Assembly: GCA_023395465.1 (NCBI GenBank)
Contig: JAEWZE010000007.1
Span: 1 to 19,985, forward strand
Direction: 5' to 3'
Length of the DNA: 19,985 nucleotides
Origin: Pseudomonadota bacterium
Lineage (GTDB): Bacteria > Pseudomonadota > Gammaproteobacteria > Xanthomonadales > Xanthomonadaceae
This document shows positions 7,815 through 15,632 of this stretch, one piece after another; the stretch's first letter is position 1; the number at the start of each line of letters is the position of its first letter. The translations under genes and the position numbers were made by a program. The notes beneath the pieces were generated by a model. It made no database searches. It had not been told where the DNA came from and saw only the letters and a program-made list of their open reading frames with translations.

Positions 7815-8240
7815 ATGGCCCGCGCCGATTTCTACCTGATCGCCAAGCCGCGTTTCCGCGACCAGCCGCTGCGGCTGGTCTGCGAACTGGTGCGCAAGGC
7901 CTACGCGGCGGACCTGTGGACGCTGGTGCTGGCACGCGACGCGGCCCAGGCCGAGGAACTCGACGACCTGCTCTGGGACATGGGCGAGGACGAGTACATC
8001 CCGCACCAGATCGCCGGGCGCGACGAGGAGGACGAGGTCACCCCCGTGCTCATCGCCGACCCGCAGGCCGACGCGCCGATGCGCCCACTGGTGATCAACC
8101 TGCGCGATGCGCCGGTGGCCGGCGGCTTCGAGCGCGTGCTGGAAGTGGTGCCCGCCGACGAATCCGCGCGCGGCCCGCTGCGCGAGCGCTGGAAGCACTA
8201 CAAGGCGCAGGGCATCGAACCCAACAAGTACGACATGTGA
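7815..8240 (+). CDS. holC: DNA polymerase III subunit chi (HolC)
   Basis: The protein has 141 residues, close to the usual length of about 147. Chi binds psi (HolD) within the clamp-loader complex and contacts the C-terminal tail of SSB, linking the polymerase to SSB-coated lagging-strand DNA. Family marks are the N-terminal ADFYLIAKP, the central LDDLLWDMGEDEYIPHQI (the DxLLW..D..FIPH pattern of chi), the VLEVVP strand and the C-terminal RERWKHYKAQG. The ATG at 7815 has no strong Shine-Dalgarno sequence. The gene sits between pepA and valS, as in many gammaproteobacteria, separated from pepA by the palindromic repeat. A candidate for its partner psi lies at 11894-12217. Confidence 0.92.
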   Translation: MARADFYLIAKPRFRDQPLRLVCELVRKAYAADLWTLVLARDAAQAEELDDLLWDMGEDEYIPHQIAGRDEEDEVTPVLIADPQADAPMRPLVINLRDAPVAGGFERVLEVVPADESARGPLRERWKHYKAQGIEPNKYDM

Positions 8241-8258
8241 GCGCGGCGCCCGCCGCGC
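8241..8258 (+). terminator. Hairpin after holC
   Basis: GCGCGGCG-CC-CGCCGCGC begins at the base after the holC TGA. It has an 8-bp perfect stem, or 7 bp with a 4-nt loop, and no T-run. It would separate holC from the valS promoter at 8357. Confidence 0.45.
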
Positions 8259-8356
8259 CTGCGCCAGGCCCGTCCCACCTCCGGCACCGGCGGACGCGTC
8301 GCCACGCGTGACCAAGGCGAGCCGCCCGGAGACCCGTCGCGGGCATGGCCCGCACC

Positions 8357-8362
8357 TACAAT
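8357..8362 (+). promoter_or_regulatory. -10 hexamer TACAAT for valS
   Basis: TACAAT is a 5/6 match to the sigma-70 -10 consensus and lies 7 nt before the ATG at 8370, which would place the transcript start on or next to the start codon. It overlaps the alternative ATG at 8361, so that upstream start is unlikely to be transcribed. No strong -35 box is seen. Confidence 0.5.
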
Positions 8363-8369
8363 GCACGCC

Positions 8370-11336
8370 ATGACCGACACCCTCGCTTCCAGCTACGACC
8401 CCGGCAACTTCGAATCGCGGCTCTATGCCGAGTGGGAGTCGTCCGGCGTATTCGCCCCGCGCGGCGATGGCCCCGCCTACACCATCCTGCTGCCGCCGCC
8501 GAACGTCACCGGCACCCTGCACATGGGCCACGCCTTCCAGCACACCCTGCAGGACGCGCTGGTGCGCTACCACCGTATGCGCGGCTACCGCACGCTCTGG
8601 CAGATGGGCACCGACCACGCCGGCATCGCCACCGAGATGGTGGTCAGCCGCAACCTCGCCATCGCCGGCACCGGCGAAACCCGCGACTCGCTCGGACGCG
8701 AGGGATTCATCGCCAAGGTCTGGGAGTGGAAGCAGCACTCCGGCGACACCATCGAGCGGCAGATGCGGCGCATGGGCACGTCCGGCGACTGGTCGCGCAA
8801 GGTTTTCACCATGGACGAAGGCCCGTCGCAGGCGGTGATCGAGGCCTTCGTGCGCCTGCACGAGAAGGGCCTGATCTACCGCGGCAAGCGCCTGGTCAAC
8901 TGGGACCCGGTGCTCAACACCGCGATCTCCGACCTGGAGGTGGAAAACCGCGAGGTGCCCGGCCACATGTGGCACTTCAAGTACCCGCTGGCCGGCGGCG
9001 AGACCTACGAGTACGTCGAGCGCGACGCCGACGGCAGCGTCACCCTGCGCGAGACCCGCGACTACATCTCGATCGCCACCACCCGCCCCGAAACCATGCT
9101 CGGCGACGGCGCGGTGGCGGTGCATCCGTCCGATGCGCGCTACGCGCCGATCGTCGGCAAGCTGTGCGAGATCCCGGTCGGACCGAAGGAACACCGGCGC
9201 CTGGTGCCGATCATCACCGACGAATACCCGGATCCGGCCTTCGGCTCGGGCGCGGTGAAGATCACCGGCGCGCACGACTTCAACGACTACGGCGTCGCGC
9301 AGCGCAACCACCTGCCGCTGTACGCGCTGATGGACGGCTCCGCGCGCATGCGCAGCGACGGCCTGTCCTACGCCGAGAGCGCCGCCATCGCCGGCGCGAT
9401 CGCGCGCGGCGAGCGCAGCCACGAGGACGTCGGCGCGATCAACTTGGTGCCCGAGGAACTGCGCGGCCTCGACCGCTACGAGGCGCGCGCCCGCGTGGTC
9501 GCGGCGATCACCGCCGAAGGCCTGGCCGTGACCGATGCCGAGGGCCAGCCCGTGGTCGACGCCAAGCCGATCATGCAGCCCTTCGGCGACCGCAGCGGCC
9601 AGGTGATCGAGCCCTTCCTCACCGACCAGTGGTTCGTGGCGATGGACGAGATGGGCCGTCGCGGCATGGAACTGGTCGAGAACGGGTCGGTGAAGTTCGT
9701 GCCGCCGAACTGGATCAACACCTATCGCCACTGGATGGAGAACATCCAGGACTGGACCATCAGCCGCCAGCTCTGGTGGGGCCACCGCATCCCGGCCTGG
9801 TTCGACGAGGCCGGCAACGTCTACGTGGGCCGCGACGAGGCCGAGGCGCGCGCGCGCGGCGGACTGGGCGACGAGGTCGCGCTGCGCCAGGACGAGGACG
9901 TGCTCGAGACCTGGTTCTCCTCGGCGCTGTGGCCGTTCAGCACCCTGGGCTGGCCGGACGAGGCCGCGATGCGCGAGCGCGGCTTCGACGAGTTCCTGCC
10001 GACCAGCGTGCTGGTGACCGGCTTCGACATCATCTTCTTCTGGGTCGCGCGCATGGTCATGATGACCGACGCGCTGACCGGCAAGGTCGCCTTCGACGAC
10101 GTGTACATCACCGGCCTGGTGCGCGACAAGGACGGCCAGAAGATGTCCAAGTCCAAGGGCAACGTGCTCGACCCGCTCGACATCATCGACGGCATCAGCG
10201 CCGATGCGCTGGTCGCCAAGCGCACCAGCGGCCTGATGAAGCCGACCGATGCGCCGAAGATCGAGAAGGCCACGCGCAAGGAGTTCCCCGAGGGCATCGC
10301 CGCGCATGGCGCCGATCCGCTGCGCTTCACCATGGCCGCGCTCGCCGGCCCCGGCCGCGACATCAAGTTCGACCTCGGCCGCGCCGAAGGCTACAAGAAT
10401 TTCTGCAACAAACTGTGGAACGCCACCCGCTTCGTGCTGATGAACACGGAGGGCCGGGAATTTGGAACCGGGAATCTCAAATCGGGAAAGCACTCGCCGG
10501 CGACGGATGCGGAGCGCTGGATCCTTTCCCGTCTGGCGAAAACCGCCGCAGAGGCGGAAGCGCATTTCGCGGCATACCGCTTCGACCTGCTGGCGCAGGC
10601 GCTGTACGAGTTCGCGTGGAACGAGTTCTGCGACTGGTTCGTCGAGCTGGCCAAGCCGGCGCTGCAGGGCAGCGACGCCGCGGCCGCCGACAGCACCCGC
10701 CGCACCCTGCTGCAGGTGCTGGAGGCGCTGCTGCGCCTGCTGCATCCGCTGATCCCGTTCGTGACCGAGGAGCTGTGGCGCCACGTCGCGCCGCGCCTGG
10801 GCGTGGCCGGCGACACCATCTCGCTGCAGCGCTACCCGCAGCCAGGCGACTACGCCGGCGCGGACTTCGCCCGCGCCGATGCCGACGTCGAATGGCTCAA
10901 GCAGATGGTGACCGCGCTGCGCCGCATCCGCAGCGAGCTGGGCGTGTCGCCCTCGCGCCAGGTGCCGCTGCTGGTGCAGGCCGGCAGCGCCGACGATCGC
11001 GCGCGCCTGCAGCGTTTCGATGCGCAGCTGCGCTTCCTCAACCGGCTCGACCGCATCGAGGCGGTCGACGGCGATCCGCCGGCGTCGGCTGGCGGCCTGG
11101 TCGGCGAGTTGCGGCTGTTCGTGCCGCTGGAAGGCCTGGTCGACCTCGACGCCGAGCGCGCACGCCTGGACAAGGAGCTTGCGCGCGTGTCGTCCGAGAA
11201 GGACAAGAGCGCGGCCAAGCTGGCCAGGTTCAGCGACAAGGTGCCGGCAGCGGTGGTCGAACAGGAGCGCCAGCGCCTGGCCGACTGGACCGCGCAGCAC
11301 GAGGCCTTGGCCAGCCAGCGCGCGCGCCTGGCGTAG
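8370..11336 (+). CDS. valS: Valyl-tRNA synthetase (ValRS)
   Basis: The protein has 988 residues. It is a class Ia synthetase that charges tRNA(Val) and edits mischarged threonine. The HIGH-type motif is HMGH at 51-54 (PPPNVTGTLHMGHAF). The inserted CP1 editing domain spans about 200-400 and includes ATTRPETMLGDGAVAVHP. The zinc-independent catalytic core follows, with KMSKS at 591-595, then the anticodon-binding domain, and a C-terminal coiled coil (about 920-988, VDLDAERARLDKELARVSSE). It is slightly longer than the E. coli enzyme (951). The start at 8370 (MTDTLASSYDP) fits the usual N-terminus and the -10 box; an in-frame ATG at 8361 would add three residues. A lower-GC patch at 10451-10490 encodes a variable loop. 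Confidence 0.95.
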   Translation: MTDTLASSYDPGNFESRLYAEWESSGVFAPRGDGPAYTILLPPPNVTGTLHMGHAFQHTLQDALVRYHRMRGYRTLWQMGTDHAGIATEMVVSRNLAIAGTGETRDSLGREGFIAKVWEWKQHSGDTIERQMRRMGTSGDWSRKVFTMDEGPSQAVIEAFVRLHEKGLIYRGKRLVNWDPVLNTAISDLEVENREVPGHMWHFKYPLAGGETYEYVERDADGSVTLRETRDYISIATTRPETMLGDGAVAVHPSDARYAPIVGKLCEIPVGPKEHRRLVPIITDEYPDPAFGSGAVKITGAHDFNDYGVAQRNHLPLYALMDGSARMRSDGLSYAESAAIAGAIARGERSHEDVGAINLVPEELRGLDRYEARARVVAAITAEGLAVTDAEGQPVVDAKPIMQPFGDRSGQVIEPFLTDQWFVAMDEMGRRGMELVENGSVKFVPPNWINTYRHWMENIQDWTISRQLWWGHRIPAWFDEAGNVYVGRDEAEARARGGLGDEVALRQDEDVLETWFSSALWPFSTLGWPDEAAMRERGFDEFLPTSVLVTGFDIIFFWVARMVMMTDALTGKVAFDDVYITGLVRDKDGQKMSKSKGNVLDPLDIIDGISADALVAKRTSGLMKPTDAPKIEKATRKEFPEGIAAHGADPLRFTMAALAGPGRDIKFDLGRAEGYKNFCNKLWNATRFVLMNTEGREFGTGNLKSGKHSPATDAERWILSRLAKTAAEAEAHFAAYRFDLLAQALYEFAWNEFCDWFVELAKPALQGSDAAAADSTRRTLLQVLEALLRLLHPLIPFVTEELWRHVAPRLGVAGDTISLQRYPQPGDYAGADFARADADVEWLKQMVTALRRIRSELGVSPSRQVPLLVQAGSADDRARLQRFDAQLRFLNRLDRIEAVDGDPPASAGGLVGELRLFVPLEGLVDLDAERARLDKELARVSSEKDKSAAKLARFSDKVPAAVVEQERQRLADWTAQHEALASQRARLA
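10451..10490 (+). repeat. Possible degenerate GGGATTCG-type repeat inside valS
   Basis: Within an otherwise very GC-rich gene, this stretch has repeated GGGAAT and GGGAA words (GCCGGGAATTTGGAACCGGG and onward). It resembles the arm of the repeat at 19155-19253 (GCCGGGATTCGGAATTCGGG). It stays in frame and encodes REFGTGNLKSGK between MNTEG and the conserved DAERWIL. E. coli ValRS has a variable loop here too, so chance resemblance is possible. Confidence 0.35.
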
Positions 11337-11346
11337 GCAGCAACCC

Positions 11347-11365
11347 CCCGGCGCCGCGCGCCGGG
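11347..11365. terminator. Hairpin between convergent valS and rimI
   Basis: CCCGGCG-CCGCG-CGCCGGG forms a perfect 7-bp stem with a 5-nt loop in the 54-bp gap between the valS and rimI stops. It is symmetric and could serve both strands. There is no T-run. Confidence 0.5.
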
Positions 11366-11390
11366 CCGCGGAAAGACGGTGCCGCCGCCG

Positions 11391-11897
11391 CTACAGCGGC
11401 GGCATCCGGCTGATGTCGTCGGCGACCAGTTCTCGCGCCATCACGATCGCGTCCTCGCGTCCGTCCCGGGCGGGGTAGTAGCGCGGCCGGCGCCCGATCT
11501 CGTTGAAGCCTTCGTCGTGGTAGAGCGCGATCGCGCCGGGGTTGGACGGGCGCACTTCGAGGAATACCCGCTGCGCGCCCTGCCCGCGCGCCGCATGCAC
11601 CAGCGCGCGCAGCAGCCGGCGGCCGTGACCCTGGCCCTGGTCGTCGGGATCGATGCAGACGTTGAGGACGTGGGCCTCGCCGGCGGCGATGCTGAGCACG
11701 CCGTAGCCGAAGATACGGCCATCCTGCGCCAGCACCCAGGCCGGGTAACCGGCACGCAGGCAGTCGCGGAAGATGCCCGCCGTCCACGGAAACGGGTAGG
11801 CGCGCACCTCGATGCGCATCACCGTGTCCAGGTCGTCCTCGCGCATCGGCCGCAGCGCGGCGCGGGCCTGCCCTGCGTCGGACGCGAGCGCGCTCAT
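11391..11897 (-). CDS. rimI: Ribosomal-protein-alanine N-acetyltransferase RimI
   Basis: The protein has 168 residues and is a GNAT-fold enzyme that acetylates the N-terminal alanine of ribosomal protein S18. The acetyl-CoA loop is DQGQGHGRRLL (86-96, the Q/RxxGxG pattern). The conserved FLEVRPSN (112-119, with E114) and AIALYHDEGF (122-131, with Y126) carry the catalytic residues, and the chain ends with a basic-aromatic RRPRYYPARDGREDAIVM. The start at 11897 is chosen because it overlaps the upstream stop by 4 bp (ATGA). A longer frame back to 11993 runs inside the upstream gene and adds only low-complexity residues. It is the last gene of a pssA-(holD candidate)-rimI operon. Confidence 0.92.
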   Translation of the reverse strand: MSALASDAGQARAALRPMREDDLDTVMRIEVRAYPFPWTAGIFRDCLRAGYPAWVLAQDGRIFGYGVLSIAAGEAHVLNVCIDPDDQGQGHGRRLLRALVHAARGQGAQRVFLEVRPSNPGAIALYHDEGFNEIGRRPRYYPARDGREDAIVMARELVADDISRMPPL

Positions 11898-12217
11898 CGT
11901 GCCGGCCTGGCCCGCAGGGCCCGCAGCCTTGGCCACAGCGCGCGACGCGACGCGGCGTCGCGCAGGCCGCCCGCCGGCACCAGCGATCGGCACAATGCCA
12001 GTGCGGCCTCATCGTCCGCGCGCCGGCCGCAGGCGCGCAGCAGCGCGTGCAGCAGCGCGGCGTCCACCGTCTTGCCCGACTCCGCATCCACGTTGGGCAC
12101 GGCTGGCGCATCGGCCGACGCCGCCGGCGCGACTGCGCCGGCGTGCGTGCCGTGGACCGCGTACAGCCGCAGGCCCATCGCCTCCAGGGCGTCGCGCTGG
12201 AACGGATCCCAGCTCAC
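11894..12217 (-). CDS. Small protein upstream of rimI, candidate DNA polymerase III psi (HolD)
   Basis: The protein has 107 residues, starts at GTG and overlaps both neighbours by 4 bp (GTGA with pssA, ATGA with rimI), which fixes both ends. The N-terminus WDPFQRDALEAMGLRLYAVH resembles the start of E. coli psi (a W-Q-L-Q-x-L-G-I/L-x-x-x-x-L pattern). A segment near the end, SRRALWPRLRAL, resembles psi's ARAALWQQI. In E. coli holD also lies directly upstream of rimI. The middle is Ala/Pro-rich and poorly conserved, and the protein is shorter than E. coli psi (137). The psi assignment is inference from position and weak motif likeness, since psi is a fast-evolving family. HolC, its expected partner, is encoded at 7815-8240. 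Confidence 0.6.
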   Translation of the reverse strand: MSWDPFQRDALEAMGLRLYAVHGTHAGAVAPAASADAPAVPNVDAESGKTVDAALLHALLRACGRRADDEAALALCRSLVPAGGLRDAASRRALWPRLRALRARPAR

Positions 12218-12987
12218 GTCGGCTCCGCGCGCGCACCCTCGTGGCGGCGCCAGAACCACAGCACCGGCCCGGACAGCGCATACAGGGTGGCGGCGATGAG
12301 CAGCGTCTTGGGCGGATCGACCCACAGGGCGATCAACACGCCCACCGCGATCGGCAGGGCCACGAACGGCACGCGCTCGGCCTTTGGCCCGGTGCTGCTG
12401 CCCTTGAAGCTGGTGTAGCGCAGGCGGCTGACCATCAGCAGCCCGGCGATCACCGTCACCGCCAGTGCGGCGTAGCGCAGCTCCTCGCCGACCAGTCCCA
12501 GTTCGTCGCAGGTCCAGACGAAGCTGGCCATCAATCCGGCCGCGGCCGGGCTGGCCAGACCGATGAACCAGCGCCGGTCCACCGTGCCGACCTGGCTGTT
12601 GAAGCGCGCCAGCCGCAGCGCCGCGCAGGCGGCATAGAGGAAGGCCGCCAGCCAGCCGATCTTGCCCAGCGTGGGGCCGTCGAGCTTCATCGACATCAGC
12701 GCCCAGTGATACATCACCAGCGCCGGCGCCATGCCGAAGCTGATCAGGTCGGCCAGCGAGTCGTACTGCACGCCGAATTCGGTCTGGGTATTGGTCAGGC
12801 GCGCCACGCGGCCGTCTATTCCGTCCAGGATCGCGGCGACGAAGATCGCGATGCAGGCCGCTCCGAAACGCCCCTGCGAGGCGGCGATGATCGCGAAGAA
12901 GCCGCCAAACAGGCCGCCGGTGGTGAACAGGTTGGGCAGCAGGTAGATGCCGCGGCCGCGCGCCGGCGCTGGGGTCGGGTGATCCAT
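12214..12987 (-). CDS. pssA: CDP-diacylglycerol-serine O-phosphatidyltransferase (PssA, type II)
   Basis: The protein has 257 residues and is an integral-membrane CDP-alcohol phosphatidyltransferase that makes phosphatidylserine, the precursor of phosphatidylethanolamine. The motif D-G-x2-A-R-x8-G-x3-D-x3-D is complete: D58, G59, A62, R63, G72, D76 and D80 within DGRVARL and GVQYDSLAD. It is followed by LISFGMAPA, usual for the PssA branch. About eight hydrophobic helices follow, which places it in the membrane-embedded (type II) class rather than the PLD-like E. coli enzyme. The start at 12987 has a -10-like TACACT 6 nt upstream; the open frame extends to 13695 but the added residues are low-complexity. 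It is the first gene of the operon with the holD candidate and rimI. Confidence 0.92.
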   Translation of the reverse strand: MDHPTPAPARGRGIYLLPNLFTTGGLFGGFFAIIAASQGRFGAACIAIFVAAILDGIDGRVARLTNTQTEFGVQYDSLADLISFGMAPALVMYHWALMSMKLDGPTLGKIGWLAAFLYAACAALRLARFNSQVGTVDRRWFIGLASPAAAGLMASFVWTCDELGLVGEELRYAALAVTVIAGLLMVSRLRYTSFKGSSTGPKAERVPFVALPIAVGVLIALWVDPPKTLLIAATLYALSGPVLWFWRRHEGARAEPT

Positions 12988-12993
12988 CCGGGC

Positions 12994-12999
12994 AGTGTA
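12994..12999 (-). promoter_or_regulatory. -10 hexamer TACACT for the pssA operon
   Basis: TACACT on the minus strand is followed by GCCCGG and the pssA ATG, a 6-nt gap, with no Shine-Dalgarno sequence. This predicts a leaderless transcript for pssA-holD-rimI. Confidence 0.45.
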
Positions 13000-13152
13000 G
13001 CGCCAGACGGCGCGACGCCGAGGGCGACCGGCGGGCCCGCCACCGCGCGTCCGCGCGATGCCCGGTTCACGTTTCCGCCCGGCGATGCTTGCGCGGGGGC
13101 CTGCGCAATGCTGCAATCGCGCCGGACACATGCGTCCTCCAGGAGTCAGTCG

Positions 13153-13560
13153 ATGCCCCGCCTTCCGATCCTGGCGCTCGCCGCCGCCGGCCTGCTGGCC
13201 GCATCCGCCGTGCAGGGCGGCGAGGTCTATCAGTGGAAGGATGCCAACGGCGTCACCCACTATTCGCAGACGCCGCCCCCCAAGGGCAGCTACCAGCAGC
13301 GCGTGATCAGCGCCGACCGCGCCGGCACCGCGCAGCCGGTCGTGGCCCAGGCCGCGACCGCCACCGAGGAGTCCAGGTGCGCCACGGCCAAGGCCAACCT
13401 GGCCGCGCTGGGCAGCGGCCGCCCGGTCCACGAGGCCGGCAGCGACGGACAGCCGGGCCGCGCACTCAACGACGCCGAACGCGCCAGCCAGCTGGAGCTG
13501 GCCAACGCCGCGGTCAAGGCCTATTGCAGCGACAGCGTCACCGGTACGCCCGGCACCTGA
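13153..13560 (+). CDS. Secreted DUF4124-domain protein
   Basis: The protein has 135 residues. Residues 1-22 form a signal peptide (basic MPR, hydrophobic ILALAAAGLLAASA, likely cut after VQG), so the mature protein is periplasmic or surface-exposed. The DUF4124 domain follows immediately with EVYQWKDANGVTHYSQTPPP at 24-43. A Gln/Ala-rich C-terminal region has two cysteines (ESRCATAK and KAYCSDS) that could form a disulfide. AGGAG at 13141-13145, 7 nt before the ATG, is a good ribosome-binding site. The function of DUF4124 is not known. A second DUF4124 gene begins 2 bp after the stop, so the two are very likely co-transcribed. Confidence 0.85.
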   Translation: MPRLPILALAAAGLLAASAVQGGEVYQWKDANGVTHYSQTPPPKGSYQQRVISADRAGTAQPVVAQAATATEESRCATAKANLAALGSGRPVHEAGSDGQPGRALNDAERASQLELANAAVKAYCSDSVTGTPGT

Positions 13561-13562
13561 CG

Positions 13563-13865
13563 ATGCGACCGGCCTGGGCGATCGTCGCCGGCGTCCTGGG
13601 CGCCGGCGCGCTGGCCTGGTGGCAGGCGCGCGACACACCAGCCGGGCAGCCGGCGGTCCCGGGCGCGACGGCCACGCCCGTTGATCCAGGCGCATCCGCC
13701 CGTCCGGCCACGGGGCCGGCGCTGTACCGCTGGCGCGACGAGGCCGGCATCGTCCAGATCACCGACATCCCGCCCGACGGCCGCGAGTACACGGTCGTGG
13801 ACGTGGCCGCGCTCGAGCGGCGCAACCTCATCGATCCGGATCCGGTGCCCGAAGCCGCGCCCTGA
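13563..13865 (+). CDS. Membrane-anchored DUF4124-like protein
   Basis: The protein has 100 residues. An N-terminal hydrophobic segment (about 4-20, WAIVAGVLGAGALAWW) is a likely anchor or uncleaved signal. A Pro/Ala/Thr-rich linker follows (about 25-55), then a short DUF4124-like repeat LYRWRDEAGIVQITDIPPDG (57-76) and YTVVDVAALERRN. It has no cysteine, unlike its neighbour. The start at 13563 is 2 bp after the upstream stop. Its similarity to that gene (YxWxDxxGxxxxxxxxP) suggests a tandem duplication with divergence. The function is unknown. proS follows 66 bp downstream. Confidence 0.8.
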   Translation: MRPAWAIVAGVLGAGALAWWQARDTPAGQPAVPGATATPVDPGASARPATGPALYRWRDEAGIVQITDIPPDGREYTVVDVAALERRNLIDPDPVPEAAP

Positions 13866-13895
13866 GCGCGCCACCCGGAACGCGCGCGGGGCGCA

Positions 13896-13913
13896 TGGCA
13901 GAATGCGCGTCCC
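13896..13913 (+). promoter_or_regulatory. Possible proS promoter with inverted repeat
   Basis: GCGCAT-GGCAGA-ATGCGC is a 6-bp inverted repeat with a 6-nt centre, spanning a CAGAAT -10-like box. It lies in the 66-bp gap before proS. No clear -35 is seen. Either a promoter alone or an operator overlapping it would fit. Confidence 0.3.
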
Positions 13914-13931
13914 GCCGTTCCGAGCCCGACG

Positions 13932-15632
13932 ATGCGCCTGTCGCAGTTCCACCTCCGTACCGAAAAGGAAACCCCCGCCGACGCCGAGATCGTCAGCCAC
14001 CAGCTGATGCTGCGCGCCGGCATGGTGCGCCGGCTGGCCGCGGGCCTGTACACATGGTCGCCGCTGGGGCTACGCGTGCTGCGCAAGGTCGAGGCGGTGG
14101 TGCGCGAGGAGATGGACCGCGCCGGCGCGATCGAGATGGCCATGCCATCGGTGCAGCCGAAGGAGCTGTGGGAGGAAACCGGGCGCTGGGAGAAGTTCGG
14201 CCCGCAGCTGCTGAAGATCCGCGACCGCAAGGAGCAGGACTACTGCTTCACGCCGACCGCCGAGGAAGCGGTGACCGACTTCTTCCGCCAGGAGTTCGCC
14301 AGCTACAGGCAGCTGCCGGTGAACTTCTACCAGGTCACCGCCAAGTTCCGTGACGAGATCCGCCCGCGTTTCGGGGTGATGCGCGCGCGCGAATTCATCA
14401 TGAAGGATGCGTATTCGTTCCACGTCGGCGACGACGACCTGCAGCGCGAATACCGCAACATGTACGACACCTACACCCGGATCTTCAGCCGGCTCGGCCT
14501 GAAGTTCCGCGCGGTGGCCGCCGATACCGGCGCCATCGGCGGCAGCGCCTCGCACGAATTCCACGTGCTGGCCGAGTCCGGCGAGGATGCGCTGGCGTTC
14601 TCGCAGGATTCGGACTACGCGGCCAATGTCGAGCTGGCCGAAGCCGTGGCCCCCGGCGAACGCCCGGCCGCGGGCGAGGAGCTGCGCAAGGTCGAAACGC
14701 CCACCCAGAAGACCTGCGAGGACGTGGCCGCACTGCTGGGCGTCGCGCTGCAGCGCACGGTCAAGTCGGTGGCGCTGTGGGGCGAGGATGGCTTCGTGCT
14801 GGCGCTGGTGCGCGGCGACCACGTGGTCAACGAGATCAAGCTGGCCAAGCTGCCGGGCATGGCCGACTACCGGCTCGCCACGGAAGCCGAGATCCGCGAC
14901 CACCTGGGCGCCGATCCCGGCTTCCTCGGCCCGGTCGGGCCGCGCAGACCGGTCCGCGTCGTCGCCGACCGCAGCGTTGCGGCGATGGCCGATTTCGTGG
15001 TCGGCGCGAACGAAAACGGCTTCCACCTGGCCGGCGTCAACTGGGAGCGCGACCTGCCCATGCCCGACGACGTGGCCGACATCCGCAACGTGGTCGCGGG
15101 CGATCCCTCGCCGGACGGCCGCGGCACGCTGTCGCTGGCGCGCGGGATCGAAGTCGGGCACGTGTTCGCGCTGGGCCGCCGCTATTCCGAGGCCATGCGG
15201 TGCAGCGTGCTCGACGAGGCCGGCAAGGCGGTGCATCCGGCGATGGGCTGCTACGGCATCGGCGTGTCGCGCATCGTGGCCGCGGCGATCGAGCAGAACC
15301 ACGACGCCGCCGGCATCGTCTGGCCCGCGCCGATGGCGCCGTGGCAGGCGGTGGTGTGCGTGATCAATCCCAAGGGCAACGCCGAGGTCGCCGCCGCGGC
15401 CGAGGCGCTGTACAGCGAACTGCGTCAGCGCGGCATCGACGCCGCGCTGGACGATCGCGGCCTGCGCCCGGGTCCGATGTTCGCCGACATCGAACTGATC
15501 GGCATCCCGCACCGGATCGTGGTGTCCGAACGCGGCCTGGCCGCGGGCACCTTCGAATATCGCGCGCGCGGCGAAGCCGAATCGGCCAACCTCGACCGCG
15601 AGGCGCTGCTGACGCGCGTGACTGCGGGCTGA
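13932..15632 (+). CDS. proS: Prolyl-tRNA synthetase (bacterial type, with editing domain)
   Basis: The protein has 566 residues. It is a class II synthetase that charges tRNA(Pro) and hydrolyses Ala-tRNA(Pro) in its inserted editing domain. The catalytic core has motif 2 (FRDEIRPRFGVMRAREFIMKD from residue 139) and motif 3 (GCYGIGVSRIVAA, R447). The INS editing domain, about 224-407, carries K278 (TVKSVALWG, matching the essential E. coli K279) and the GPVGP loop. The C-terminal anticodon-binding domain starts near 467 (WQAVVCVINPKG). Length and start (MRLSQFHLRTEKETPADAE) are typical. The upstream gap holds a GCGCAT/ATGCGC inverted repeat with an internal CAGAAT -10-like box (13896-13913), giving a leader of about 25 nt. 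YbaK, which edits Cys-tRNA(Pro), is encoded at the other end of the window. Confidence 0.95.
   Translation: MRLSQFHLRTEKETPADAEIVSHQLMLRAGMVRRLAAGLYTWSPLGLRVLRKVEAVVREEMDRAGAIEMAMPSVQPKELWEETGRWEKFGPQLLKIRDRKEQDYCFTPTAEEAVTDFFRQEFASYRQLPVNFYQVTAKFRDEIRPRFGVMRAREFIMKDAYSFHVGDDDLQREYRNMYDTYTRIFSRLGLKFRAVAADTGAIGGSASHEFHVLAESGEDALAFSQDSDYAANVELAEAVAPGERPAAGEELRKVETPTQKTCEDVAALLGVALQRTVKSVALWGEDGFVLALVRGDHVVNEIKLAKLPGMADYRLATEAEIRDHLGADPGFLGPVGPRRPVRVVADRSVAAMADFVVGANENGFHLAGVNWERDLPMPDDVADIRNVVAGDPSPDGRGTLSLARGIEVGHVFALGRRYSEAMRCSVLDEAGKAVHPAMGCYGIGVSRIVAAAIEQNHDAAGIVWPAPMAPWQAVVCVINPKGNAEVAAAAEALYSELRQRGIDAALDDRGLRPGPMFADIELIGIPHRIVVSERGLAAGTFEYRARGEAESANLDREALLTRVTAG

Noticed and set aside
8361..8369. 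Alternative valS start at 8361
   Set aside because: It overlaps the -10 box TACAAT and adds three residues not expected for ValRS. It remains possible if the true promoter is further upstream.
7740..11300. 1186-codon open frame antisense to holC and valS
   Set aside because: At this GC content stop codons are rare in frames opposite real genes. The predicted protein is His/Gln/Val-rich low complexity, and valS on the other strand has complete catalytic motifs.
8345..11413. 1022-codon open frame on the same strand as valS in another frame
   Set aside because: Arg/Ala/Pro-rich translation typical of an out-of-frame reading of a GC-rich gene; ValRS motifs lie in the other frame.
11898..11993. 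Longer RimI N-terminus starting at 11993
   Set aside because: The extra 32 residues are Ala/Arg/Gly-rich and overlap the upstream gene, while the ATG at 11897 forms an ATGA coupling with that gene's stop.
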